A stretch of 64,000 nt of DNA from NCBI GenBank assembly GCA_009823505.1, contig VZQC01011003.1:604460-668459 (forward strand), given 5' to 3'. The stretch is from Rhizomys pruinosus (Eukaryota; Chordata; Mammalia; Rodentia; Spalacidae). The notes beneath the pieces were generated by a model, which did not search any database, was not told the DNA's origin, and saw only the letters and a program-made list of their open reading frames with translations. Positions 39,385 to 49,330 of the stretch are shown in pieces (position 1 is the stretch's first letter; the number at the start of each line of letters is the position of its first letter). Position numbers and translations under genes: made by a program.

Positions 39385-39625
39385 GGGGCTGGAGAGATGG
39401 CCTAGCGGTTAAGAGTGCCGACTGTTCTTGCAGAGAACCCGGGTTCGATCCCCAGCACCCACATGGCGGCTAAGAACCGTCTTTAACTCCAGTTCCAGGG
39501 GAATCTGACACTCTCTTCTGACCTCCGCTGCATTGCACGACACGGGTGCACAAACCTACATGCAGACAGTACATTCATACACATAAAAAATAAATAAAAT
39601 TTTAAAAAGAACAAAACCCCCCCCA
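39385..39625 (+). mobile_element. B2 SINE
   Basis: Young B2 without the 17-bp duplication (accgtctttaactccag), long A/C tail; aaaatgaa on both sides. Confidence 0.94.
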
Positions 39626-39901
39626 AAAAATGAAATCTCTCTGTCAGATGCTTTTCTTCTTCTCGCTTTCCATTTACTACTTAATCTACTGGGTACTTGT
39701 TTTGCTTCACAGTGTCAAGTGAGGAATCTAAAATCACAAATATTTAACCAAATGTCATAGTCATTCAACAAGCATTCCTTTGGGGGTCCTGTTCCTATAT
39801 TAAATGTCTGAAAACATTGGTTTGTGAACTAATTAGAAGGTTCTTAAAATTGGTGTCTGGAGTTTGTGCTTCTATGGTTAAGACTTGAATTTATACACTT
39901 T
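39626..39901. other. Unique non-coding DNA
   Basis: No gene or repeat recognised. Confidence 0.45.
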
Positions 39902-39979
39902 ATGTGGTACTGTGGATCAAACTCAGGGCTTCATATAAGCTAGGGAAGCATTCTATCAACAGAGCTACATTTCCAGTCT
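39902..39979 (-). mobile_element. ID/B4-like head
   Basis: ggtactgtggatcaaactcagggc and tatcaacagagctacatttcc: reversed ID-like tRNA head. Confidence 0.65.
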
Positions 39980-39981
39980 GA

Positions 39982-40130
39982 TTTCCTTCCTTCCTTTCTT
40001 CCTTCCTTCCTTCCTTCCTTCCTTCCTTCCTTCCTTCCTTCCTTCCTTCCTTCCTCCCTCCCTCCCTCCCTCCCTCCCTCCCTCCCTTCCTTCCTTCCTT
40101 CCTTCCTTCCTTCCTTCTTCCTTCCTTCCT
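39982..40130. repeat. (CTTC)n/(CTCC)n polypyrimidine array
   Basis: About 150 bp of CCTT units with a central block of CCCT units. The charged KEGR-type minus-strand frame is an artefact. Confidence 0.97.
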
Positions 40131-40450
40131 TGGGGTCTCCCTGTAGCCATAGCTGGTCTGGAACTCACTATGTAGACCAAGGCTAGCCTTGATTTTACAG
40201 AGATCCACCCACCTCTGCCTCCTGAGAGCTCAGATTAAAGGCATGTGGCACCATGCTCAGCTCCTTTTTAATAATTTATTGATTTTTATTTGTACAGGTG
40301 TTTTGATAGCTTGTATGTATACTAGTATGTGTGTAGTGCCCACAAAGGCCAGAAGAGAACAACAGAACCACCATGTGGATGTTGGGAATTGAACCCAAGG
40401 GCCTCTGGAAGAACATCAAATGCTTTTAAGCTCTGAGCCACCTCCAGCCT
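40131..40450 (-). mobile_element. B1 SINE then B2/B3-type SINE
   Basis: B1 40131-40262 (gtctccctgtagccatagctgg) uses the CTTC array as its tail; B2/B3-type 40265-40450 (aaggccagaagagaac, gagccacctccagcc) follows. Confidence 0.82.
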
Positions 40451-40510
40451 AATTTTTAATTAAGTTACTTTAGTATTGTATTAAAGAAAACCCTTCTGAT
40501 TAAAAACCTA

Positions 40511-40872
40511 GCTCTGGGGAGATGGCTCAGAGGGTAGGAGCACTTGCTGTGCAAACATGAGATCCTGAGTTCAAATCCCCAACACCTGCATTAAAATGTT
40601 GCTCATGGCCATGTCCATCTGAATCCCCAGCACTGTAGAGGCAGAAACAGAAGGATCACTGAGGCTTGCTGGCTACATGTTTAGCTCTAGGGTCAGAGAG
40701 AGACCCTATTAGCACAAAATTTGAAGGGAATAAGGTGGAGAGTGGTGGAGCAGGACACTTGATGTCATCCTCTGGATTCTGTGTGGGTACACACACACAT
40801 ACCCACTTACAAAACATGTATACAAACACACACATACAAACACATACAAACACACATAAACACATAAACAAA
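40511..40872 (+). mobile_element. B4/RSINE-type composite SINE
   Basis: ctctggggagatggctcagagg, gttcaaatccccaacacctgc, ccccagcactgtagagg, aataaggtggagagtgg and a CA-rich tail. Best-preserved copy of this family here. Confidence 0.75.
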
Positions 40873-40883
40873 ACAAAAGCCTA

Positions 40884-40969
40884 GTTGGGGCTGGGAATAT
40901 AGTCCAATGATAGAATGTCTACCTAGAATGTGTGAAGCCCTGTGTTTGTTTCTCAATACTGGAAAAAAA
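40884..40969 (+). mobile_element. ID-like SINE
   Basis: ttggggctgggaatatagtcc, ctacctagaatgtgtgaagccc and a short A-tail. Confidence 0.75.
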
Positions 40970-41138
40970 AATCAATACTTACATACATATGTATCCTTAT
41001 GTATATAAATATATATACATATCACCAAAGGCTTGTATTTTTCTAAATTTATAATGTACTCAGTAGTTATATTTTTCTATAATTAATATTCACTGATTTC
41101 AAAGTATTGGGATGAAACTGACATGGCATAAAACACTT

Positions 41139-41418
41139 AAAAATTTTTTTTATTAATTTTATTTATTTCTGTATGTGTATGAATGTACTGTCTGCATGCA
41201 AGTTTGTGCACCCGTGTCGTGCAATGCCGCGGAGGTCAGAAGACGGTCTCGGATTCCCCTGGAACTGGAGTTCTCCTGGAATTGGAGTTTCAGACGGTTC
41301 TCGGCCGCCATGTGGGTGCTGGGGATCGAACCCGGGTCCTCTGTAAGAGCGGTCGGTGCTCAGTTTTTTGTTTTGTTTTTGTTTTTTTTTAACCGCTAGG
41401 TCCATGCTCCAGCCCCAT
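41139..41418 (-). mobile_element. B2 SINE, 17-bp-duplication subfamily, T/G-rich insertion, TSD
   Basis: Young reverse B2 with gcataaaacactt at 41126-41138 and 41419-41431. About 26 T/G-rich bases (41364-41391) interrupt the head between gtgctca and aaccgctagg. Confidence 0.95.
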
Positions 41419-41888
41419 GCATAAAACACTTTAAAATGAACAGCTCGTCACAGTGCATTTCCTGACAGTGTTGTACACCTGTCACCTTCATCTAGTTCCA
41501 AAACATTTCCATAACTGCAAAAACAAACCCACTAAGCAGCCGCTTTCCATTCTGTGCTCTGTCCAGCCTTGATATCTCTCTTCGCCTCTCTGCCTCTCTG
41601 TCCCTGTTTCTGTCTCTCTAGCTCCTGTCTGTTTCTCTCTCCTTCATCCCACCATTTGTGGCTTTGAACACTGACAATCCTCAGACTCCTGAGCTGTGTG
41701 CCACTGCATCTAGATGCTTTCTGTTTCTGGATTTACCTGTCCTAGCTATTTTATATAAACTGAATGATCTACTATGTGATCTTTTGTGTCTCGTTCCTAA
41801 TACATTAGCACAAAATTTCAAGGCTTATCCAAGTTGTAGCAAATGCAAGCACTTTATTCCTTTTGAAGGCTTGATAGTATTCCATTCT

Positions 41889-42431
41889 TTTTTTTTCTTT
41901 TTTTTTTTATTGATGCTTTGTGTATTTCATACATCATTTTCCAATTCAGTTCAGCCATATATCCCCTTCCCTTCCCCCCACCCCACCCCTACCCCTCCCA
42001 GATCATGCGTTCTGCCGTAAGTTTTCTGCATCTTTCTCTGCTTTTTTGTTTTGGTTTGTTTTCATTTTTTTAACAATAAGTGATAATTTGTGAGTACAAG
42101 CATCCTTCATGTAAAACCAATTTGCAAACAGTTGTGCCCAAACCCACACAGCTCATGGGTCCCACCATCCAGCAGGAGGGGCTTGTATGTTCAATCAAGT
42201 TGATCAAATGAGTGTCCAGTCTATATTGTAGTTTCACCATTAACCCCAATCGCAGCCCTTACATTCTACCATGCCCCCTCTTCCGCAGATTGTTCCCTAG
42301 GCTTAGAAAAGGGGCACAGGTGGATAAGAAGCAAAACGGTCTACTTTCTCTGGAGCTGATGTCTTGGTCTCTAGTCAATTCTGGCTGTTTTCTTTCATGG
42401 GCTGCCAGCTTGTCCAGGCATAACCTTTCGC
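41889..42431 (-). mobile_element. 5'-truncated L1 3' end with perfect 17-bp TSD
   Basis: Begins with a T-run (element A-tail) and ends at ctttcgc. tgatagtattccattct is present at 41872-41888 and 42432-42448 without mismatch. The reverse complement ends with a G-rich tract, gtatgaaatacacaaagc and aataaaa, matching the L1 ends at 31.9 and 58.9 kb. Confidence 0.85.
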
Positions 42432-42888
42432 TGATAGTATTCCATTCTGTGACTGTCTAAAGTTTGTCTATTCATTCCTGAATTGGTAGATCTTTTAGTT
42501 GTTCCTACCTTTTGGTTGCTGTGGATAGTGATGTTATGAACATATATGAAAAAGCATATATTAATGCTGAAGCCTAAATGGGATATTTCAGTTATTTTGG
42601 GTTCATATTGAGGACTGAAACTGCTAGGCCATATAATAATTTTATATTCATCTTTTTGAGGAACTTCCAAATGTTTTCTTTTGTGGTTGCACTATATTAC
42701 CAGCAATGTATATGGATTTCAATTTCTCCATCTTCTCCACTTTTTAGGGTATAGCCAGCCTCGTAGGTGTGAAGTGATTTCGATTTGTATTTCCATAATG
42801 ACTATTAATGCTGAGCATCTTTCTTTGTATGTCATCTTAGAAGAAATGCCTAGTCAAGCCTTTGCTTATTTAAAAATCGAGTTGCTTG

Positions 42889-43029
42889 CTGGGTGTGGTG
42901 GTGCATGCCTTTAATCTGAGCACTGGGGAGGCAGAGGCAGGCAGATCTCTGTGAGTTCAAGGCCAGCCTGATCTACATAGTGAGTTCCTGGGACTATAGG
43001 GAGACCCTGTCTCAAAAAGTCCAAAAGAA
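42889..43029 (+). mobile_element. B1 SINE
   Basis: gctgggtgtggtggtgcatgcc; missing the gccagctgggg block. TSD-like aaaat(c/t)gagttg on both sides. Confidence 0.92.
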
Positions 43030-43160
43030 AATTGAGTTGTCTTTTGGTGGTTGACGACTAGTAAAATTTTCTGAAATATATATTCTAGGTACTGTATCCT
43101 GATCAGATACATATTTACCCCTATTTTCTCCTAATCTGTAGGTTTTTTGTTGTTGTTGTT

Positions 43161-43474
43161 TTGTTTTTTGGTATTTTTGAGACAGGGTCTCCCTTTAGTC
43201 CCAGCTGGCCTGGAACTCACTCTGTAGACCAGGCTGGCCTTGAACTCACTCTGAGATCCACCTGCCTCTGCCTCCCAAGTGCTGGGATTAAAGGCATGTA
43301 CCACCACACCCAGCTATAAATTTTTTTTTTTTGGTCTTTCGAGACAGGGTCTACCTGTAGCCCCAGCTGTCCTGGAACTCACTCTGTAGACTAGACTGGC
43401 CTTGAACTCATAAAGATCTGCCTGCCTCTGCCTCCTGAGTGCTAGGATTGAAGGCGTGCGCCACCATGCCCGGT
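43161..43474 (-). mobile_element. Two reverse B1 SINEs
   Basis: 43161-43315 (ccctttagtcccagctggcc) and 43320-43474 (subfamily A: tctttcgagacaggg, ctaggattgaaggcgtgc). Confidence 0.93.
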
Positions 43475-43547
43475 TTTTTTAATAAAACAAGTTGAAGGGG
43501 GGTTTCCCCTCCCTGGAACTGTGTTTTTTTATTATATAGCCTTCGTC

Positions 43548-43608
43548 TACACACACACACACACACATACACACACACACACGCACACACACTCATATGC
43601 ACACACAT
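43548..43608. repeat. Interrupted (CA)n microsatellite
   Basis: ACAC arrays interrupted by TACAC, GCACAC and TCATATG. Confidence 0.93.
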
Positions 43609-43624
43609 ATTGTATGTGTATTTT

Positions 43625-44205
43625 TCAGTAGGCTTTTGAGTTAATACATTTCCCTCTGTTTTTTCACACCACCTAAGTGTTATTTATCTCTCCTTTCTCC
43701 CCCCCCATATAACCCCCTCTATTTAAAGCATCTTTCACTTTCCCCATTTTGATAACACCTGACTCCTACTAGCCCCCCCACCCAAGCTCCTTCTTCCCTT
43801 TACCCCCACGGTTCATTTCCATTTTCCTGGCTCCTGTGGTTACATCAGGATATACACTGACATCTAAGGATTTGGAGCTAAGATCCACAAATGAGAGAAC
43901 ATACATCACTTGTGTTTCTGAGTCTAAGTTAGTTCACTTAGTATAACAATTTCTAGTCCCATTCATTTACCAGTAAAGTTCACGATTTCATTTTTCTTTA
44001 TCACTGAGTGGAACCCTATTGTCTAAATGTGTCACATTTTCATTATCTACTCATTGGTTGAGGAACATTTTGGTTGTTTCTTAGTTACTGTGAGAGCAGC
44101 AGCAGACATGGCTGAGCAAATGTCTCTGTGGTAGGATGCTGAGTCCTTTGTGCATGTGCCAAGGAGTGAGTAGTATACCTGGATCATGTGGTAGATTTAT
44201 TTACT
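43625..44205 (-). mobile_element. Rodent L1 3' UTR, antisense
   Basis: ccacaaatgagagaacatacatcac, gttagttcacttagtataac, gagtggaaccctattgtc and gctgagcaaatgtctctgtgg are rodent L1 3' region wording in reverse. Confidence 0.75.
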
Positions 44206-44212
44206 TAAGAGT

Positions 44213-44559
44213 TTTTTTTTGTCGTCTTTTTGAGACAGGGTCTCCCTGTAGCTCCAGTTGTCCTGGAACTAGCTACATAGATGAGACTGGCCTTGAACTC
44301 ACAGAGATCCGCCTGCCTCTGCCTCCTGAGTGCTGGGATTAAAGATGTGAACCACCATGCCTGGCTTAGAGTATAGTTTTTTTTAAACTATTTTTTTTAA
44401 TTAATTTATTTTTTTGGTCTTTTTGAGACAGGGTCTCCCTGTAGCTCCAGCTGTCCTGGAACTCACTCTGTAGACCAGGCTGGCCTTGAACTCACAGAGA
44501 TCTGCCTGCCTCTGCCTCCTGAGTGCTAGGATTAAAGGCATGTGCCACCACACCAGGCT
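44213..44559 (-). mobile_element. Two reverse B1 SINEs
   Basis: 44213-44366 and 44403-44559, both with gagacagggtctccctgtagctcc. Confidence 0.93.
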
Positions 44560-44732
44560 TTATTTTTATTTTATGTGTATGACTGTATTGCTTGGATGTA
44601 TATAAATGGACCCATGTCATGCAATGCCTAAGGAGGTCAGAAAAGGGCGTCAGGTCCCCCGGAACTGGAGTTACAAGAGGTTGTTAGCTGTCACGCCAGT
44701 GCGTTCAACTGCTGAGCCAGCTCTCCAGCTCC
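44560..44732 (-). mobile_element. B2 SINE with internal deletion
   Basis: gactgtattgcttggatg, ggaactggagttacaag, gctgtcacgccag then gagccagctctccagc; the ctgggaatcgaaccc section is lost. Confidence 0.82.
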
Positions 44733-45003
44733 TGGAGTCTAGGTTTTTAGTTTTTCTTTACAATGTTCTGGATATTTTTGGCGCTTGTTATGTTTCACCT
44801 TTGTTTCTGATTTTGTTGATTTGGATTTATTTTCTTTCTTTTACTTAGCTGGGCTAAGGGTATGTCTATCTTGTTTACTTTTTTCAAAGAACCAGCTCTT
44901 AGATTTATTGATTCTTTGTATTGTTTTCTTTGTTTCTATTTCGTTTACTTCTGCTCTGATTTTTATTATTTCTTCTTGTCTGCTGGATTTGGGTTTGATT
45001 TCT

Positions 45004-45412
45004 GTCCTAGTTTGTCTTCCATTGCTGTGACAAAACACTCTGACCGACACCAACTTGGGGAGGAAAGGGTTTATTCAGCTTACATCTCCTGGGCCACAGT
45101 TCATCACTTAGGGAGCCCAAGGCAGGTACTCAGGGCAGGAACCTGGAGGCAGGAGCTGAAGCACAGGCCACGAGGAACGCTGTTCACTGGCTTGCTCCCC
45201 CGGCTCATGCCCAGCCTGCCTTCTTATACGGTACACAACAACCTGCCCAGGGTGGCACTACTCATTGTGGGCTGGGCCGTCCCACACTGCTCGACCATCA
45301 AGACAATACTCCACAGATGTGGCCACAGGCCAATCCAATGGAGCCAATTCCCCAATTGAGGCTCCCTCAACCCAGGTGTGTCAAGTTGACACTAAAGCTA
45401 TCCAGCACAGTT
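45004..45412 (-). mobile_element. Rodent medium-reiteration repeat (URR1/RMER-like)
   Basis: ttccattgctgtgacaaaac, gaggaaagggtttattcagc, ggaggcaggagctgaagc, gtgggctgggccgtcc and tgtgtcaagttgacac form a repeat frequent in rodents; class uncertain. Reversed relative of 33155-33740. The 165-residue frame across it is not a gene. Confidence 0.65.
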
Positions 45413-45479
45413 TGTTCTTGCTTTTCCAGATTCTTGAATTGAACCATTGAGTCATTTATTTGTGTTGTTTCTGGTTTTT

Positions 45480-45642
45480 TTTTTTTTTACTTTTTGGGGG
45501 TCTTTTTGAGACAGGGTCTCCCTTTAGTCCCAGCTGGCCTGGAGCTTGCTATGTAGACCAGGCTGGCCTTGAACTCACAGAGATCTGCCTGTCTCTACCT
45601 CCGGAATGCTGGGATTAAAGGCATGCACCACCACATCTGGCC
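45480..45642 (-). mobile_element. B1 SINE
   Basis: gtctttttgagacagggtctccc to gcatgcaccaccacatctgg. Confidence 0.93.
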
Positions 45643-45649
45643 TGTTTCT

Positions 45650-45886
45650 GATTTATTTTTAATGTATATGAGTGTACTGTCTGCATGTAGGTTGGTGCAC
45701 CCGTGTTGTGCAATGCCACAGAGGTCAGAAGACAGTGTCGGATTCCCTGGAACTGGAGTTAAAGATGGTTCTAAAAAAAAAAAAAAAAAGATGGTTCTTA
45801 GCCACCATGTGGGTGCTGGGAATTGAACCCAGGTCCTCTGCAAGAGCAGTTGGCACTCTTAACCGCTGAGCCATCTCTCCAGCCCC
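45650..45886 (-). mobile_element. B2 SINE carrying a bare poly(A) insertion
   Basis: Ordinary reverse B2, interrupted at 45773-45786 by 14 A residues. aaagatggttct stands at 45761-45772 and again at 45787-45798, so the A-run is bounded by a 12-bp direct duplication of B2 sequence. Confidence 0.93.
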
Positions 45887-45972
45887 TGTTTCTGATTTTT
45901 TAATGTAGGCACTTAGAGCTACAATTTCCCTCTTGGGACTGATTTTAATGTGTCCCAGAGGTTTTATTGTGT

Positions 45973-46306
45973 TATTATTACTATTATTATTATTACTACT
46001 ACTATTTTTGTTCTTTTTGAGACAGGGTCTCCCTGTAGCTCCAGCTGTTCTGGAGCTCACTATGTAGACCAGGCTGGCCTTGAACTCACAGAGATCCACC
46101 TGCCTCTGCCTCCCGAGTGCTGGGATTAAAGGTGTATACCACCATACCTGGCTTTTTTGTATTTATTTATTTATTGTCTTTTTGAGACAGGGTCTCCCTG
46201 TAGCTCCGGCTGTCCTGGAACTTGCTACGTAGACTAGGCTGGCCTTGAGCTCACAGAGATTTGCCTGCCTCTGCCTCCCAAGTGCTAGGATTAAAGGCGT
46301 GCGCCA
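45973..46306 (-). mobile_element. (ATT)n and two reverse B1 SINEs
   Basis: (ATT/ACT)n at 45973-46003; B1 at 46005-46153 and 46160-46306, the second 5'-shortened on the element strand (stops at gcgtgcgcca). Confidence 0.9.
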
Positions 46307-46674
46307 GATAAATACCCTGAAACCCACTTTTTCACATTAAAGACTGAAGTTTTATAAGGTTTACGACTGTTCCAATAGTTTTATACCTCCCCAGCCTTCC
46401 TCTTACCATGATCTTATTTCTTCAGGTGGATGTTTTGAGGTGATTATCTATTTTGAGGAGATTGTATAAATCTGATTTATTATTACAATAGCTCAAATGT
46501 GGTTCCTGTGGAAAACTTCTACATTGTCAGTACTGTTGACACCTGTTGGTCTCCTTCACCAGATGGGACAGTGTGTCTGTAAAGCCTCAGTAATGAATCA
46601 GAACAAATTATTGAAAAACTCCTATCCTCCTCAGATATATCAAAGATACATTGTGATGGTATTGCCATCACAAG
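46307..46674. other. Unassigned non-coding DNA
   Basis: No gene seen; possibly part of the antisense L1M landscape. Confidence 0.35.
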
Positions 46675-46787
46675 CTGGGTGTGATCCATGCCTGTAATGC
46701 CAATACTTAGTAGGCTGAGGCAGGAGGATTATAGTTTGAGGCCAGCTGGAGCTACACAGCAAGGCCCTATGTTAAAACAACAATACC
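46675..46787 (+). mobile_element. Old 7SL-type SINE
   Basis: ctgggtgtgatccatgcctgtaatgcc, ggctgaggcaggaggatt, gaggccagctggagctac. Confidence 0.75.
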
Positions 46788-47059
46788 AACTTAGAAATAC
46801 ATAATGCCATTATACCACCTGCTTCTGTATCTTTGGTATGATGTCCGTTTATTAATTTGTAATTTTCATACAGTAACACTGACTCTTTGGTGCAGAGTTC
46901 TAGTTTTGTAAGTGAATTGGGTGTGCAAATACCAGCAATCACACTTGGGAGCTAGAAGAGCTCCAGCAACCCCATCCTGTTCTTGCTGTGCTTTTGCAGC
47001 CCACCTTTCTGCTCTGGTGGCAATTTGCTCTCAGCCTTAAGGTTTTACCTTATTCAGAA
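46788..47059. other. Unique non-coding DNA
   Basis: No gene or repeat recognised. Confidence 0.4.

Positions 47060-47102
<43 letters not shown>
47060..47102. repeat. (CA)n microsatellite
   Basis: About 21 CA units. Confidence 0.97.
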
Positions 47103-47104
<2 letters not shown>

Positions 47105-47287
47105 CACACATCAGAAGTTTGAAGCTTTTTGACTATAGTTGAGATTTATATTTATCTGGGTTCTTTTATTAGAACAACAGTTCCATTAATTGCAGTGTAT
47201 ATTGCACACTGTGGCTATACCACAGTGTGCTTATCCATTGCTACTCAGGATCATCTCAAACTTTGGGTGATTACAAATGAAGCTGGA

Positions 47288-47504
47288 GGGGCTGGAGAGA
47301 TGGCCTAGTGGTTAAGAGCGCCAACTGCTCTTGCAGAGGACCTGGGTTCGATTCCCAGCACCCACATGGTGGCTGAGAACCGTCTTTGACTCCAATTCCA
47401 GGGGAATCCAACACCCTCTCTGACCTCTGCAACATTGCACGACACGGGTGCACAAACCTACATGCAGACAGTACATTCATACACGTAAAAAATAAATAAA
47501 ATTA
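47288..47504 (+). mobile_element. B2 SINE, first of a tandem pair
   Basis: Young ordinary B2 (accgtctttgactccaattcc; single block). The pair as a whole is bounded by acaaatgaagctgg at 47273-47286 and 47824-47837. Confidence 0.94.
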
Positions 47505-47823
47505 GGGCTGGAGAGATGGCCTAGCGGTTAAGAGCACCGACCGCTCTTACAGAGGACCCAGGTTCAATCCCCAGCATCCACATGGTGGCCGAGAACCGTC
47601 CGAAACTCCAATTCCAGGAGAACTCCAGTTCCAGGGGAATCCGACACCCTCTTCTGACCTCCGCGGCATTGCACGACACGGGTGCACAAACCTGCATGCA
47701 GATAGTACATTCATACACATACAAAAATAAATAAAATTAAAAAAAATTATAAAAATATAAATAAAACTTAAAAAAAGAATATTGTGTTTGGACAAAAAAA
47801 TAAAATTTAAAAATAAAAAAATA
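47505..47823 (+). mobile_element. B2 SINE, 17-bp-duplication subfamily, second of the pair
   Basis: Young B2 with the doubled aactccaattccagg/aactccagttccagg block and an unusually long, complex A/T tail containing attgtgtttggac. Confidence 0.95.
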
Positions 47824-48051
47824 ACAAATGAAGCTGGTATAGCATGTAAAGGGATCAGGTAAATGTGAGGCAGAGACTCTGTTTTTCTTGAGAAGGGATT
47901 TCTCTTGGGTAGTAGTGGCCCATTGTGGTTTGGAGATACAATTCTGTAATATTAAAAATGTTGAGCATCTTTCCATTTATTTGTTCCCATTTGTATATCC
48001 TTGGTGAAGTATACGTTTGAATCATTTTCCCATTTTAAGAAATAAGTCATA

Positions 48052-48208
48052 AGCTGGGCATGGTGGTGCATGCCTTTAATCCCAGCACTCAGGAGGCAGA
48101 GGCAGGTGGATCTCTGTGAGTTCAAGGCCAGCCTGGTCTACATAGTGAGCTCCAAGCCAGCTGGGACTAAAAGGGAGACCCTGTCTCAAGAAGACCAGAA
48201 AAAAAAAG
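48052..48208 (+). mobile_element. B1 SINE, subfamily B, with TSD
   Basis: gctgggcatggtggtgcatgcc to actaaaagggagaccctgtctc; agaaataagtcat on both sides. Confidence 0.94.
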
Positions 48209-48344
48209 AAATAAGTCATTTATTTTTAAATTGAAGTTTGAAGGTTTCTTATATGTTCTGGGTCTAAACCTTTGTCAGATGCACGAGCCACAGATATTTT
48301 CTTCTAGTCGTGACTTGTCTTTTCATTCTCAAGGAATTTGTTTT

Positions 48345-48757
48345 CCCTTTAATTTTTATTTATTTGTGTGTGGGGCACATGTGTTGTAGCACATATGTAG
48401 CGGTCAGAAGACAACTTTGTGGAGGGGGTTTTCTCTATCCACCTTTTTTGGGGTTCTGGGGATTGAATTCATGTCACCAGGCTTGGGAAAGAAGTGCCTT
48501 TATCCATTGAGCTGTCTCCCTGGACCAGGATTTTTTATATAATTACTTTTATTTTATTTGTATGAGTATTTTGCCTGCATGTATGTATGTGTACTTCATG
48601 TGTGTCTGGTGCCCATGGGGGCCAGAAGTGGATGTTAGAGCCCACTGAGCTGAACTTAAGGATGGGCTTTAGTGGCCATGTGGGTGTTGGGAACCAAACC
48701 TGGGTCCTCTGGAAGAGCAGTAGGTGCTCTTAACTGCTGAGCCATCTCTTCAGCACC
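48345..48757 (-). mobile_element. B4-type SINE then B2/B3-type SINE
   Basis: 48345-48527: gcggtcagaagacaactttgtgg, gtcaccaggcttggg, gagctgtctccctgg. 48540-48757: gggggccagaagtggatg, gagccatctcttcagc. Confidence 0.75.
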
Positions 48758-48776
48758 ACATCCCCATCCCCCCCAC

Positions 48777-48890
48777 TTTTTTTTTTAAATGGGTTCTCAC
48801 TAGGTAGCCCAGGCTAGCTTCAAACTTTTGGTCCTCCTGCCTCAGCCTCCTCAATGCTAGCATTAAAGGCATGTATTGCCATGCCTGGCT
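48777..48890 (-). mobile_element. Old 7SL-type SINE
   Basis: gggttctcactaggtagcccaggctagc, ctgcctcagcctcctcaatgc. Confidence 0.75.
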
Positions 48891-49330
48891 CAAGTTTTTA
48901 TTTGTAATGAAGTCCACTTATCCTTATTTTATGAATTATGCTTTGGGTATTATATCAGAATGCTTTGTCTACTCCAAAGTCATAGATATTTTATCTTGAA
49001 ATGAATTTGAAACAATACAGGTAGAATTTGGTTAAGCAGAAAGTTGGTTTGGGAGATAATTTTTTTTTTCTTTTTTTGGTCTTTTTGAGACAGGGTCTCC
49101 CTGTAGCCCCAGCTGTCCTGGAACTCACTCTGTAGACCAGGCTGGCCTTGAACTCACAAAGATCCGCCTGCCTCTGCCTCCCAAGTGCTAGGATTAAAGG
49201 CGTGCACCACCACGCCCGGCTGAGATAATTTTTAGAGCCATTCACTATTATAAGGAAATGTATTGTAGTTGAATTATTTGGTGGTCCAGGTTTTAATCCA
49301 TGTCCTCAATCCATTGTCACCACTCAGCTC
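48891..49330 (-). mobile_element. Old L1 (L1M-type), antisense, split by B1
   Basis: ttgtaatgaagtccacttatcc, gaattatgctttgggtattatatc and, after the B1, gtggtccaggttttaatcc. Confidence 0.7.
49063..49220 (-). mobile_element. B1 SINE, subfamily A, with TSD
   Basis: Near-consensus reverse B1 (cacaaagatccgcctgcctc); gagataattttt on both sides. Confidence 0.95.

Larger units (their letters stand above)
41430..43140 (-). mobile_element. Old L1 (L1M-type), antisense, split by an L1 3' end and a B1
   Basis: ctgtttctggatttacctgtcc, cttttgtgtctcgttcc, gttcctaccttttggttgctgtgg, ggaacttccaaatg and gtgtgaagtgatttcgatttgt trace an antisense L1M 3' half. Segments are 41430-41888, 42449-42885 and 43030-43140. 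Confidence 0.8.
44735..45970 (-). mobile_element. L1 ORF2 fragment, antisense, split by several insertions
   Basis: Segments 44740-45003 (cttgtttacttttttcaaagaaccagctc), 45413-45477 and 45887-45970 (taatgtaggcacttagagctac, gtcccagaggttttattgtg) form one decayed ORF2 stretch with the gaps filled by other repeats. Confidence 0.8.
47190..48335 (-). mobile_element. Old L1 (L1M-type), antisense, split by B2s and a B1
   Basis: Segments 47190-47287, 47824-48051 and 48209-48335: gggtgattacaaatgaagctgg, gttgagcatctttccatttatttg, cttatatgttctgggtctaaacctttgtcagatgc. Confidence 0.78.

Noticed and set aside
39900..40208. Lys/Glu/Gly/Arg-rich minus-strand frame
   Set aside because: Translation of the CTTC/CTCC array; not a coiled-coil protein.
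44862..45359. 165-residue plus-strand frame
   Set aside because: Runs across antisense L1 ORF2 and an interspersed repeat; no domain.
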